Assembly: GCA_020723205.1 (NCBI GenBank) | Contig: DYJF01000011.1 | Coordinates: 7,497-42,959 of the forward strand | Length of the DNA: 35,463 nucleotides | DNA from: Bdellovibrio sp. | Lineage (GTDB): Bacteria; UBA10199; 2-02-FULL-44-16; DYJF01 | Direction of reading: 5' to 3' | In this document: positions 1 to 7,744 of the stretch, in pieces | Position numbering within the stretch: the stretch's first letter is position 1 | How the letters are laid out: each line of letters opens with the position of its first letter | Notes under the pieces: model-generated | What the model saw: the letters and a program-made list of their open reading frames with translations, nothing else | What the model was told of the DNA's origin: nothing | Database searches by the model: none | Translations under genes and position numbers: made by a program

Positions 1-55
1 TGGGATCTATGATCTGTGTGCGCTTGCCCTTTGCCTCGATCAGTTCGTCTGTCAT
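1..55 (-). CDS. 5' end of an unidentified gene, cut by the window edge
   Basis: Reading leftward from the ATG at 55, 18 codons are visible (MTDELIEAKGKRTQIIDP) before the window ends. The start lies one base beyond the stop of the 297-aa gene upstream, so it is probably the next cistron of the same T3SS operon. Too little is visible to name it. The missing SctU, SctV, SctC and SctD genes could lie in this direction, but this N-terminus does not resemble any of them clearly. Confidence 0.55.
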   Translation of the reverse strand, partial: MTDELIEAKGKRTQIIDP

Positions 56-56
56 A

Positions 57-950
57 TTATGTCGCCGTGAATTTCTGTATTATCTCGCGCCGCGTCCTGT
101 TTATCTCGCCCATGAAACCGTGAACCTGTTCAAGCACGCCGGCCACGTCCTGCATCACCTTCTGCATGTCCATCGTCAGCATCTGCAACTGATAGGCCCC
201 GTCCCTCGTTCTGGACTGGACGTCGTACATCCTGCTGGTGTAGGTCGGATCGCTCGTGGGCGTCTTCTTGAGCTCATCCGCTATACGGGTCATGGTCTCG
301 TTGGTCATGAACGCCTTTTTGCCGAGCCATGTCATGAGACAACCGTTCTTCGTCACGTTCACCTTGGCCAGGGCGATGAGAACATACTCCGGATCTATCT
401 GACCGGCCTTCGCCATCGCGATTATGCGCTGGACCTCGCTTTGTATCTCGCCCATCTTTTGCTGATAATCCTGGACCATCTGGGCGTCGAATATCTGGCC
501 CCACATATCGTTCGTGAACGCGTCCCATTCGCCAAGGGTTCCTTCGGCCATATCCGAGAGCTCTTCCAAGCTGGCGGCCCCCTCGCCTTCAGCGGTCGCG
601 GCCTTGCCAGCCCCCCTGCCCAAGGAAGCCATCATCCCCTTCAAGAACTCGCCACCCTCTCCCGACGAGAGGGACGACCCTTCGGAATGGACGGGAAAAT
701 CCCTGATGGAGGGCTCGGTGACGGCGCCCTCCGTTTCATAGACCTGATACTCCTGCATTATCTGGCTCTTCCACGCCTTCCACTGGTCGCCCATGAAGTT
801 CTCAAAATCGCGGATGGTCACGTTGGAAGGGAGCTTGGCCCTCACTTCCCAGATGTTGGCCTCGCGAAGCGCCTGCGCCAGCTCAAGGCGCGAAAGATCC
901 GACTGGATCTCCTTCTCCTGAATACGACCTGTGCGGACGGGATCCACCAT
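57..950 (-). CDS. Putative T3SS-secreted/translocator-type protein, 297 aa
   Basis: I do not recognise a family. The protein is hydrophilic and mostly helical, with no signal peptide and no clear membrane segment. It has a Gly/Ala/Ser/Glu-rich low-complexity middle (about residues 85-130) and a helical C-terminal third with heptad-like spacing. It ends in QKFTAT, much like the EKFTARG end of the 176-aa protein at the other end of the locus. It follows the LcrH/SycD-like chaperone gene by 18 bp; such chaperones usually sit beside the translocators or tip proteins they bind. I therefore infer a secreted substrate of this apparatus. The start is supported by an AAGGGGA ribosome site upstream of the ATG at 950. 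A structural accessory protein is also possible. Confidence 0.7.
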   Translation of the reverse strand: MVDPVRTGRIQEKEIQSDLSRLELAQALREANIWEVRAKLPSNVTIRDFENFMGDQWKAWKSQIMQEYQVYETEGAVTEPSIRDFPVHSEGSSLSSGEGGEFLKGMMASLGRGAGKAATAEGEGAASLEELSDMAEGTLGEWDAFTNDMWGQIFDAQMVQDYQQKMGEIQSEVQRIIAMAKAGQIDPEYVLIALAKVNVTKNGCLMTWLGKKAFMTNETMTRIADELKKTPTSDPTYTSRMYDVQSRTRDGAYQLQMLTMDMQKVMQDVAGVLEQVHGFMGEINRTRREIIQKFTAT

Positions 951-968
951 ACGTTCCCCTTGCTAATT

Positions 969-1592
969 TTACCCCTTTTTTCGCCTTTTCTCCAGCTGGG
1001 AAAGCAGCATACGGGCGCGGTTCGCCCACCTGTTCTCGCCCTTCGGATCGGCCTCTACCGCCCTCTTCAAGTCGGCTTCCGCCTCATCCAGGAGCCCGTG
1101 CAGCATGAAAATCTCGCCGCGGTTGGTGTGGGAGACGACGTCCTGCGCGAAGAGCTCTATGGCCTGCGAATACTCTGCTATCGCCTCGCCGTAGCGTTTC
1201 TGGCGCTGAAGTATCGTTCCCATCATGGAATGGTAGTAATGATTGTTCCAGTCAAGGACCGTCAATACCTTGAAGATCCTTTCCGCATCCTGATAGCGTC
1301 CGACCTTGAACTGCGTGTATCCGAACTCCGCCATCTGGTAGAGCATCTGCGGCGTGAAGTTGAAGAGTTCCGCCCAGCCGATCTTGCCGTCGATGTAGTC
1401 CTTGATCTTCCGGCCGCCTTTTTCGATCTCTTCCGGCGGGACGTTCTTGAGGCGGCCTTCGAGCTCGGTGAAAAAATCGGCCATCGCCGCATCGGCCTCT
1501 TCGCGCGACATGGGCGAAAGACCTATCGGCATATCTATTTTCTTTTTCTTTTCGCGGGGTTTCTTATCAACCATCTGTGGTGAAAATATCAT
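969..1592 (-). CDS. LcrH/SycD-like TPR chaperone of T3SS translocators
   Basis: This 207-aa protein has a Lys-rich N-terminus followed by three TPR-like helical pairs (about residues 85-190). The run LYQMAEFGYTQFKVGRYQDA then KVLTVLDWNNHYYHSMMG matches the layout of class II T3SS chaperones (LcrH, SycD, IpgC), which hold translocator proteins before export. It is longer than the usual 160-170 aa because of extra N- and C-terminal sequence. It lies between the 377-aa and 297-aa genes, the expected place for a translocator chaperone. I chose the start at 1592 because AAGGGA stands just upstream; the alternative ATG at 1574 lacks a ribosome site. A general TPR scaffold is the alternative reading. 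Confidence 0.75.
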   Translation of the reverse strand: MIFSPQMVDKKPREKKKKIDMPIGLSPMSREEADAAMADFFTELEGRLKNVPPEEIEKGGRKIKDYIDGKIGWAELFNFTPQMLYQMAEFGYTQFKVGRYQDAERIFKVLTVLDWNNHYYHSMMGTILQRQKRYGEAIAEYSQAIELFAQDVVSHTNRGEIFMLHGLLDEAEADLKRAVEADPKGENRWANRARMLLSQLEKRRKKG

Positions 1593-1652
1593 TCATTCCC
1601 TTCACGGGCAAGCATTTTATACTGCCTCCTGCTTACTGGCCACTGCCTTCTG

Positions 1653-1689
1653 AAAAAAAGGCCCCGGCGGTTTCCCCCCCGAGGCCCCG
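1653..1689 (-). terminator. Rho-independent terminator after the 377-aa gene
   Basis: On the minus strand a GC-rich stem (GGCCTCGG paired with CCGGGGCC, one G-T wobble) is followed by seven T residues at 1659-1653. It lies 26 bp past the stop of the 377-aa gene and before the chaperone gene. It should end or attenuate transcription between substrate and chaperone genes. Confidence 0.75.
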
Positions 1690-1715
1690 TTGTTCGTTCA
1701 CTTTTTTGCCGGCCG

Positions 1716-2849
1716 TTATCTGATCGTGGACACCGTTCGGAGGACCCTGCCGTTCGCTTCGAGCGCCGACTTCGTGGTGTTCGTGAGCGTTTCCACTATC
1801 TGGCTGAACTCTTCCATCATCTGCGAGATGAGTTTCTGCGATGTCGCGATAGCGTCCGTCTCACTCTTGACCTGCGTCATGGTCTTCATGAACTCGTTGC
1901 TTGAATTGGGATCGTTCGCGTTCGTCTCCGTTCCGAGAAGCTTGTCGGTCCATTTGCGCGAGAGGTCCTGAAGCTCTATCAGCTTTTTGCCCATGTCTAT
2001 CTGCTGCTTCGCCTTGTCCTTCGAAATGATGTAGGTCAAAAACTTCATGAACTGATACATGGCGCCCAGATCTCCGGACTCCGCCATGCGCGCGAAGTAG
2101 AAGAAGAGCATCATGAGCTGCTTGCCCTTGTTCTGGTTCTGGAGGACCGAGTCAAAGGAGGACATTATGCTGTCTTCCATCATCGAGCTCTGCATGTAGG
2201 CGTCGGTCGTGAAGGCCTTCCCGCCGAACGGGTCCGCTGCGCCCCAAGTCGCCGGAGGCGAGAATCCCATGGCCCTGGCGCCCGTGCCCGCGCCGGTTCC
2301 CGGTCCCGTCGAACCGGAAGATGTCATCGCAAACGTGGCCTTGGATTCGCCTTCTCCCTCGACCGGCATATCGGCGGATCTTAAAATATCCGCGCCGATG
2401 CGGTCATTCTTGTCCCTTCCAAGGGAGATATTCAGCTGCTGGATCTGTCTTATCTGGCTGGCAAGATTCTCTTTTGCCGTCTGTAAGGCACGCTCCGCCG
2501 CGAGGATCTCCGCTGCGCTAGCCGGAGGCGTTTGCGACTTCAGGGTGCTAAGCTGCTGCTCAAGACGCTGCACTTCGGCATATTCGGTTCCCATGCGCGA
2601 ACGCGCCTGGCCCAGTTCGCTTTCGGCCGTCGCAGGATCTACGTTCTCGGCGATCGCGGGAAAACTGTTCCTCAAGAGATCTTTTTGGGCATTCCACTGC
2701 TCATAACTTATCGCATCCGCGCCATCAATGGAGACGGTATCACCAGTTTGGATGGCCTCCGCCTGCTTATCGAAATCCGCCTGATCAACACGATGATCAC
2801 CGTTGACATCACGACGTTCGATTGTTCTCACATCACCTGCGCTTATCAT
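1716..2849 (-). CDS. Putative T3SS substrate/translocator with EF-hand-like loop, 377 aa
   Basis: No family is recognised. Near the N-terminus, residues 14-25 form an EF-hand-type loop (D14, N16, D18, R20, D22, D25 at positions 1, 3, 5, 7, 9, 12), suggesting calcium binding. Next comes a coiled-coil region (about 75-140), a Gly/Ala/Thr/Pro-rich linker (about 165-205), and a helical C-terminal half with a moderately hydrophobic stretch around LMMLFFYFARM. There is no signal peptide. It has a strong GGAGGA ribosome site, its own 270-bp upstream spacer and a terminator, so it is probably a separate transcript. Position next to an LcrH-like chaperone and exported-protein composition suggest a secreted translocator or tip component. 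This is inference. Confidence 0.7.
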   Translation of the reverse strand: MISAGDVRTIERRDVNGDHRVDQADFDKQAEAIQTGDTVSIDGADAISYEQWNAQKDLLRNSFPAIAENVDPATAESELGQARSRMGTEYAEVQRLEQQLSTLKSQTPPASAAEILAAERALQTAKENLASQIRQIQQLNISLGRDKNDRIGADILRSADMPVEGEGESKATFAMTSSGSTGPGTGAGTGARAMGFSPPATWGAADPFGGKAFTTDAYMQSSMMEDSIMSSFDSVLQNQNKGKQLMMLFFYFARMAESGDLGAMYQFMKFLTYIISKDKAKQQIDMGKKLIELQDLSRKWTDKLLGTETNANDPNSSNEFMKTMTQVKSETDAIATSQKLISQMMEEFSQIVETLTNTTKSALEANGRVLRTVSTIR

Positions 2850-3120
2850 TTTATCCTCCTATGGGAGGGGTCATACCCCCATCCCGCACCTATACTATGC
2901 AACCTGAATGCCAAGTCCGAGACCTTAGACCTTAGACCTTAGACCTTAGACAAATGATGTAAAATCATATGGTTAGATGATTATTAAAAAGGGGCAAACT
3001 GGTGCCAGGTTAGGAAATCGGAGCTAATAATGGTGTCCCGAACCACAATCGGGGTATTGAGACCCCATGCTTATAATCGCGTCATCGGGTTAAGGTGAGG
3101 TGGTCGGTTTGGGTGTAGGA
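2850..3120. other. Intergenic spacer between SctT and the 377-aa gene
   Basis: This 271-bp stretch has no convincing gene. It must hold the promoter of the minus-strand 377-aa gene, but I see neither the sigma-28-like CGATAA motif found elsewhere in the locus nor a clear -35/-10 pair. It contains the AGACCTT heptad repeat listed separately. Confidence 0.6.
2920..2951. repeat. AGACCTT heptamer tandem repeat, about 4.6 copies
   Basis: The unit AGACCTT is repeated four times perfectly plus AGAC, with no spacers. It lies in the upstream spacer of the 377-aa gene. Such an array can change length by slippage, but nothing shows a function. Confidence 0.9.
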
Positions 3121-4032
3121 TTATGGAGATACCACGGCCGGCACGCCGGTTTCCGGTTTTTGCAGACCTTCTTCGGGCGGTTTGACGACCGGCTCCCCTT
3201 CAATCTGGGCCTTCCCCTGAAGGTACTGTATCACGCGGTCGGCGTTTACATTGGATTTAAGCGAATAATAGCGGATCTGCTCCCCTATTATAGTGATGGA
3301 CACAAAAAGCATCAGAACGCCAACATAGCCCTTAACGTTGAAACCCAGCTCCCAGACGTTGATCTGCGGCGCCACGCGGTTCGCCACGCCCAGAATGATA
3401 TCGGCCACGAATATGGCTATGATTATCGGCGCGGCAAGCTGCAGAGCTATCAGGAACACCTCGCCCGAAATGCGTATGAACAGGTCCATCATGGGAAAAA
3501 GGCCGGGCCCCGTCGTCGGAAAATCAAGGACCGGGAGGACGTTGAAGCTCGTGAAAAAGGTCTGGAAAAAGACGCGGTGGCCGCCGATGGCCAGATATAC
3601 GACTATAGCGAGTTGGAACAAAAACGTCCCCGTGATGGAACCCTGTTCGCCAAGCTGCGGGATCAGCACGCGGGCGATGGACATGCCGCGCTGGTTGTCT
3701 ATCATCTGGCCGGCCGATTCCAAGGCGTAGAACAATATCGCCACGGCGAACCCTATGGAGACCCCGAAGAAGACCTCCTTGATATAGAGCATGAATAGCT
3801 TTAAGAAATCGTCCGCCAGGGGAGGCGGATGGACCGGTACGATGTTCGGAAAGACATAGACGGCCATGACCATCGAGGCGCCGACAACCACATATCTGGG
3901 CACTGGTTTACCCGTCAAAAACGGGATGACCGACGTCATGCCCAATATCCTCACCCAGATAAGCGTGAGGAAGATCAGACTGAACGCCACATCTATATTG
4001 ACGCCAACATTTGCGAGGACTTCCTGAAACAT
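3121..4032 (-). CDS. sctT: T3SS export apparatus protein SctT (FliR/YscT family)
   Basis: Inner-membrane export-gate protein that forms the SctR5S4T1 pore with SctR and SctS. The 303-aa sequence has six or more hydrophobic segments spread through residues 10-250. It carries the family pattern LTLIWVRILGMTSVIPFLTG near the N-terminus and the QLAAPIIIAIFVADIILGVANRVAPQ region typical of FliR/SctT, with a hydrophilic Pro-rich tail. Length fits the family (about 260-300 aa). It follows SctS by 15 bp in the conserved R-S-T order. No ribosome site is obvious before the ATG at 4032, so translation may be coupled to SctS. Identification is firm at family level; the injectisome name is chosen because SctJ is of the lipoprotein type. 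Confidence 0.95.
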   Translation of the reverse strand: MFQEVLANVGVNIDVAFSLIFLTLIWVRILGMTSVIPFLTGKPVPRYVVVGASMVMAVYVFPNIVPVHPPPLADDFLKLFMLYIKEVFFGVSIGFAVAILFYALESAGQMIDNQRGMSIARVLIPQLGEQGSITGTFLFQLAIVVYLAIGGHRVFFQTFFTSFNVLPVLDFPTTGPGLFPMMDLFIRISGEVFLIALQLAAPIIIAIFVADIILGVANRVAPQINVWELGFNVKGYVGVLMLFVSITIIGEQIRYYSLKSNVNADRVIQYLQGKAQIEGEPVVKPPEEGLQKPETGVPAVVSP

Positions 4033-4047
4033 AGAAAAGGGATAACG

Positions 4048-4311
4048 TTAATGAACGTAGATCGCGAAAGAATCATAGAGCGCCGATGCGAAGGAAATGA
4101 GCTGCGCCAGCATCCACGGACCTGCAACGACCATTGTGGCCACGACGCCGACAAGTTTCGGAACGAACGTCAGCGTCTGCTCCTGTATCTGCGTCGTCGC
4201 CTGAAGGATGCTTATCACAAGGCCGACAAGCATCGCGGTCAGCACCGGCGGGCCGGTGAGTATCAGCGCCAGAAAAAGAGTCTGCTTTGCTATTGCAACG
4301 AAGTATTCCAT
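4048..4311 (-). CDS. sctS: T3SS export apparatus protein SctS (FliQ/YscS family)
   Basis: This small inner-membrane protein builds the export gate with SctR and SctT. The 87 aa have two hydrophobic hairpins (about residues 12-38 and 48-75). The central VGLVISILQATTQIQEQTLTF is the family signature, and LTFVPKL follows as in FliQ. Length is standard. It sits between SctR and SctT; the 91-bp gap to SctR is filled by a palindromic repeat, so SctS-SctT could be expressed differently from SctR. Confidence 0.95.
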   Translation of the reverse strand: MEYFVAIAKQTLFLALILTGPPVLTAMLVGLVISILQATTQIQEQTLTFVPKLVGVVATMVVAGPWMLAQLISFASALYDSFAIYVH

Positions 4312-4321
4312 ACGACTATTA

Positions 4322-4396
4322 AATTCCTCCCCTTTGTAAGGGGAGGATAGGCGGGGTAGATCTACCCCCCCTGCCCCCTCCTTACAAAGGAGGGGA
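4322..4396. repeat. Long palindromic repeat element between sctR and sctS
   Basis: The two halves are inverted: CCTCCCCTTTGTAAGG on the left and CCTTACAAAGGAGGGG on the right, with GGGGTAGATCTACCCC as a perfect palindrome in the centre. Each outer arm can also fold on itself. It resembles REP/MITE-type intergenic palindromes. On RNA it would form a long stem and could stabilise or attenuate the transcript between sctR and sctS. Confidence 0.85.
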
Positions 4397-4402
4397 AACT
4401 TT

Positions 4403-5170
4403 TTATACGTATCCCAATATCAATCCCTTCGCTATCACATGCCAGCCGTCGACGAGCACGAAGAGAAGCAGCTTGAACGGCAACGAGATGGTGATCGGCG
4501 AGATCTGGAACATGCCCAGCGACAAAAGTATGTTGGCTATCACAAGATCCAGCACGAGGAACGGCAGGAATATGATGAAGCCGATCTGGAACGCCTCCGT
4601 GAGCTCGCTCACCACGAACGCCGGAATGAGGTTGATGAAATCTTCGTCGGTTATCCCTTTCCGGTCCTCGTCGGTCGTCCTCAACTTGAGCGACAAATTA
4701 TAGAACAAGCTCCTCTCCTGCGGATGGACGTTCTTCAAAAGGAACTGGCGCACCGGCTCCTTGCCGGTCTTTACGCCCTCAATCAGGAGCTCCACCGACG
4801 CCTGCGACAGAAGCGGCTGGTTCGTGCCCTGATTTATGACCGTTCCCGCTGCGCGATAGACATCATAGCCGACGGGAAGCATGATATAGATCGTGAGGAT
4901 CATTGCTATGCCGGTAATGACGATATTGGGCGGGACCTGCTGCGTTCCCAAGGCGCTCCTTATGAGCGCCAAGACCACGGCGATCTTCACAAAAGAGGTG
5001 ATCATCATCACCATGAAGGGCACGAGCGAAAGCGCGGCCAAAACGACCAGAAGGACCAGCGGCTTGGAGACACCGGTGCGGCCGGCCTGCGCGTACGCGG
5101 CGCCGCTCACGAACAAACAGAAAAGCGAAATGCCCGCGCCCAAAAGGACCCGTTTTTTGCGTGAAGTCAT
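4403..5170 (-). CDS. sctR: T3SS export apparatus protein SctR (FliP/YscR family) with signal peptide
   Basis: Core export-gate protein that forms a pentamer around the secretion channel. The 255 aa begin with a positively charged, hydrophobic, AYA-Q-type cleavable signal peptide (about residues 1-28). The family core follows: LVPFMVMMITSFVKIAVVLA, then RSALGTQQVPPN and the C-terminal FLVLDLVIANILLSLGM with FKLLLFVLVDGW. A signal peptide is characteristic of flagellar FliP; injectisome SctR proteins usually lack one. The start overlaps the stop of the FliO-like gene by four bases (ATGA), so the two are translationally coupled. Confidence 0.95.
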   Translation of the reverse strand: MTSRKKRVLLGAGISLFCLFVSGAAYAQAGRTGVSKPLVLLVVLAALSLVPFMVMMITSFVKIAVVLALIRSALGTQQVPPNIVITGIAMILTIYIMLPVGYDVYRAAGTVINQGTNQPLLSQASVELLIEGVKTGKEPVRQFLLKNVHPQERSLFYNLSLKLRTTDEDRKGITDEDFINLIPAFVVSELTEAFQIGFIIFLPFLVLDLVIANILLSLGMFQISPITISLPFKLLLFVLVDGWHVIAKGLILGYV

Positions 5171-5514
5171 TGGACGGCTCCCCCCTCCGCTTCCTCTTTG
5201 GAAATTTCCGTTATCAGGTTTATAGCATTATCAGAGACTCCGATCACCAAATATCTTTTGCCGACGTTGACAAGATACAGCGATCTTTTCGGCTCAAGAA
5301 CAAAGCGCCCCAGCACCGAAAAATACTTGCTCTTCTGGAAGGCCTTGAGCGGACCGATGCGCGGGACCGCATACTTGAGCAAAAGAACCGCGATGATAGA
5401 GACTATCGCAAGAACAAGGAGCATCTTGATGAAGAGCCACGAAAAATCCACAGCGGACGCGGCAGTGGCGGGCTCCGTCGGAACTTGTCCCAAAAGCAAA
5501 AGGATATGTGTCAT
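5167..5514 (-). CDS. FliO-like assembly factor beside SctR
   Basis: The 115-aa protein has one membrane segment (about residues 24-46) and a cytoplasmic domain reading FSVLGRFVLEPKRSLYLVNV then GKRYLVIGVSD. This is the FliO pattern (hydrophobic start, PxRSLxLVxVGxRxLxxGVS). FliO is known to help assemble the FliP ring in flagella and is normally absent from injectisomes. Here it sits directly upstream of and overlaps SctR/FliP, exactly as in flagellar operons. GGGGGA supports the ATG at 5514. Confidence 0.85.
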   Translation of the reverse strand: MTHILLLLGQVPTEPATAASAVDFSWLFIKMLLVLAIVSIIAVLLLKYAVPRIGPLKAFQKSKYFSVLGRFVLEPKRSLYLVNVGKRYLVIGVSDNAINLITEISKEEAEGGAVQ

Positions 5515-5534
5515 ATTCCCCCGGATCCGGTCCG

Positions 5535-5942
5535 CTATTTCACGAGCTTGATTATCCTGACGCCCAGTTTGCCGTCTATGTCCACGAGTTCGCCGCGGGC
5601 AAAGAGCTTGCCGCTGGCGACCAGATCGACCGTCTCTCCCGGCGGGCGGCCCAGATCAACGATCTGTCCCATCTGATAGTTCATGATGTCCTTGACCGAA
5701 ACGGTCGTCCTCCCGATCACCGCCACAAGATGCACCGGCACATCGGCCGACATATGGACCGTTTCCTCCAGCACCGGATTGGGCGCGGCCTTTTGCGCCT
5801 TGGGCGCCTTCGGCTTGGGGACTTCCGGCGCGGGCGGCGGAGCAGGATCCTCCTTGTGGTCGACCGGCGGCGACTCATCGCCCCAATCTTCAAAACCTTC
5901 AAAATCGGCGGGCGATGGCGGTGTCTTGGTCTCCTTCTTCAT
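5535..5942 (-). CDS. FliN/SctQ-C-like SPOA protein (cytoplasmic ring)
   Basis: This 135-aa protein has an acidic, Pro/Ala-rich N-terminal half (about 1-60) and a single SPOA domain. The core is DVPVHLVAVIGRTTVSVKDI then GKLFARGELVDIDGKLGVRI, closely matching FliN. In flagella FliN forms the C-ring with FliM; in injectisomes the free C-terminal SctQ product plays this part in the sorting platform. Here it is a separate gene just downstream of a full SctQ, not an internal start. AAGGAG precedes the ATG. Confidence 0.93.
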   Translation of the reverse strand: MKKETKTPPSPADFEGFEDWGDESPPVDHKEDPAPPPAPEVPKPKAPKAQKAAPNPVLEETVHMSADVPVHLVAVIGRTTVSVKDIMNYQMGQIVDLGRPPGETVDLVASGKLFARGELVDIDGKLGVRIIKLVK

Positions 5943-5972
5943 AGAGGTCTCCTTGTCATTACAAGGGCGTGG

Positions 5973-6908
5973 CTACGCGATATCTTCGCCCTTTTTAACG
6001 CCGACTATCTTGCAGTGTATCTTTTTCGGCACGACCGTCACTTCGCTGACAAAACCGCCGTGTCTTCCTTCGCCGGTTCGCAGGACCACCCGGCCGGCGG
6101 GACCGGTGTTCGTGAGCATGAGCTCCGTCGAGTCGAAGAGGACGACGTCGCCCTCTTCGAGATTATTGAGCTCCGTCGCGGAAACCGTCGTAAAACCAGC
6201 GTCCGCCCAGAGGGGCACCGTGAGATGGGCGAACTCTCCAAGACGCTCCAAAATGAACGCCCGCTCGCCGTCGCGCGTTTCGCCCTTCATCGGGACATTC
6301 AGATATTGCTGTTCGACCAAGGGGGAAGGCATGTAGAGGCGCACAAAGCCGCTGTGTTTCCCGACGGTCATCTTGACGGTAAATGCCGACACCGCCTCAT
6401 CGTCAGGCACCTGTCCCTTAAGCCCCTTTGGCGTAAAAACGAATCTTTCAAAGCGGAAATGGAGGCGCGCATCGTTACCGCAAATGCGGTAGATGTGCGC
6501 CAAGACCTGTAAGATCAGATACTGCAGGACGCCCTGTTCGGTGTCCGAAAGGGGCTTGGGTGCGGGTGGAGTCTCCGCTGTCCCGCCAAGCAATTTCTCA
6601 ATGAGAAGCGCCGCGAGGTGATCGTCGATCTCAAGTACGACCTTGCCCTCCCTCGGCGCCATGCCAAGCACCACGAGAACGGCGGGATCCGGCATCTTCT
6701 CAAGAAATCCGGAAAAATCCCCCTGCACCACCGACTCCAGGAAGTAATCCGCCTCGACACCCAGATGTTTGGATAACGCCTCGCGCACCGAGCTGCCGAA
6801 CTTATCGCGCATGCCGGTCTTCGGAAGAAAATCAAAAAGGGCCGAAAGCACGCGCTGCTCCGCGGCACTAACTTTTTTCAGCTTGAAACGGAATGGTTGG
6901 ACGCTCAT
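5973..6908 (-). CDS. sctQ: SctQ-like cytoplasmic ring/sorting platform protein (FliM/YscQ-like)
   Basis: The 311-aa protein ends in a SPOA domain: about residues 235-305, with VVLFDSTELMLTNTGPAGRV and a basic C-terminus. A second SPOA-like region lies in the middle (about 150-225, LYMPSPLV and ERLGEFAHLTVPLWADAG). This two-part layout is that of SctQ. It builds the cytoplasmic platform under the export gate, interacts with SctL and here probably with the FliG-like protein. It lies in the usual place between the FliK/SctP-like gene and the FliN-like gene. The N-terminal half is divergent. The ribosome site is weak. Confidence 0.85.
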   Translation of the reverse strand: MSVQPFRFKLKKVSAAEQRVLSALFDFLPKTGMRDKFGSSVREALSKHLGVEADYFLESVVQGDFSGFLEKMPDPAVLVVLGMAPREGKVVLEIDDHLAALLIEKLLGGTAETPPAPKPLSDTEQGVLQYLILQVLAHIYRICGNDARLHFRFERFVFTPKGLKGQVPDDEAVSAFTVKMTVGKHSGFVRLYMPSPLVEQQYLNVPMKGETRDGERAFILERLGEFAHLTVPLWADAGFTTVSATELNNLEEGDVVLFDSTELMLTNTGPAGRVVLRTGEGRHGGFVSEVTVVPKKIHCKIVGVKKGEDIA

Positions 6909-6926
6909 GTAGATGGCGGGAATATA

Positions 6927-7703
6927 TCAGGTTACGCGGATATCTTCAACCAGAATACCCTTTTTTTCCAATGCGTCGCGGATGGAGTCGCGGTTCTTCT
7001 CAAAGAGGGTGCGGGTCTTGGAATCGGCCGCCATGAAATGCACATCCACCTTGCCCTCATGTGAGGTGACCCTTAGCTTCAAACCTTTGAATATCTGTTC
7101 ATGCAGGTCTATCTGGATTTCCTTGTCTCCCATACGGTTGATGCCCACCCGCACATACTGGACAAGCTGGTTCAATACGGCCTGCGTGAGCGCAGGTTCG
7201 GCAACGCCCTTGGCTATGGAGGCCTGCAGTTTTTCGGCAAACTTCCCGTGCAGCGCGGGCGTTAAGGCCTTGGCGGCGCCCCTTTGATGGGCCTGACTTA
7301 CGGACCGTTTATCGTCGCCCGAAAACCCGCCCCTGCCCTCGCCCCCGCTCCCTCCGCGCCCGTCCTTCATGGACCCTTTTCCCACGACGCGGCCGTCGAT
7401 TCCGGCTTCGCCGGACTTCTTTTCGCCCTTTCCCTGATCCTTTCCCTTTTCCCTGTCCTTGTCGTCGCGGCGGTCGTCGTCGCGCTGCCTGTCCTGCCGG
7501 CGCTCGGCCTCTCTTGCGGCCTGTTCCGTGATGGCCTTCTGGCCGGATTGCGTCGGAGGCGGCGTACGGCTGCTCAGCGCCTTGCTCTCCTCAAGGACAC
7601 GGTCGAACTGGGAGGGCCCATCCTTCGGTTTCTCCGTTTCCTTTGGTTTTTCGGCAAGTCGTTCCGCCCTTTTCTGGTCCGCCCTTGTGACTTCATCGGT
7701 CAT
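6927..7703 (-). CDS. sctP: FliK/SctP-like length-control protein
   Basis: The first 150 of 258 residues are extremely hydrophilic and low-complexity (Lys/Glu/Arg/Asp then Gly-rich), as expected for an unfolded secreted ruler. The C-terminal 90 residues form a folded domain with IQIDLHEQIFKGLKLRVTSH, GKVDVHFMAADSKTRTLFEK and SIRDALEKKGI. This is the FliK C-terminal (Flg_hook) pattern that switches substrate specificity when it meets FlhB/SctU. Position between SctO and SctQ is the standard place for SctP. The domain is closer to flagellar FliK than to YscP, from memory. AAGGTGA precedes the ATG at 7703. Confidence 0.8.
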   Translation of the reverse strand: MTDEVTRADQKRAERLAEKPKETEKPKDGPSQFDRVLEESKALSSRTPPPTQSGQKAITEQAAREAERRQDRQRDDDRRDDKDREKGKDQGKGEKKSGEAGIDGRVVGKGSMKDGRGGSGGEGRGGFSGDDKRSVSQAHQRGAAKALTPALHGKFAEKLQASIAKGVAEPALTQAVLNQLVQYVRVGINRMGDKEIQIDLHEQIFKGLKLRVTSHEGKVDVHFMAADSKTRTLFEKNRDSIRDALEKKGILVEDIRVT

Positions 7704-7711
7704 AATATCAC

Positions 7712-7741
7712 CTTCTGCCTCTTGCCCTGTGCCCTGCGCCT
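7712..7741. repeat. Degenerate heptamer repeat (CTTGCCC / TGTGCCC / TGCGCCT type)
   Basis: The 41-bp gap between the SctO and SctP genes is built from imperfect 7-bp units of the TGNGCCC type. A similar CTGCCTNCTG-like stretch occurs at about 1622-1652. These look like slippage-prone spacers with no visible signal. Confidence 0.5.
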
Positions 7742-7744
7742 GTA

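Noticed and set aside
9-1583. 524-codon open frame on the plus strand
   Set aside because: It is antisense to two well-supported minus-strand genes with good ribosome sites, and its translation (His/Leu/Arg-rich) looks like a shadow. Similar long antisense frames at 3100-4350, 4439-5676 and 24-27 kb were dropped for the same reason.
2920-2951. Possible CRISPR array
   Set aside because: The 7-bp units are contiguous with no spacers and no cas genes are present.
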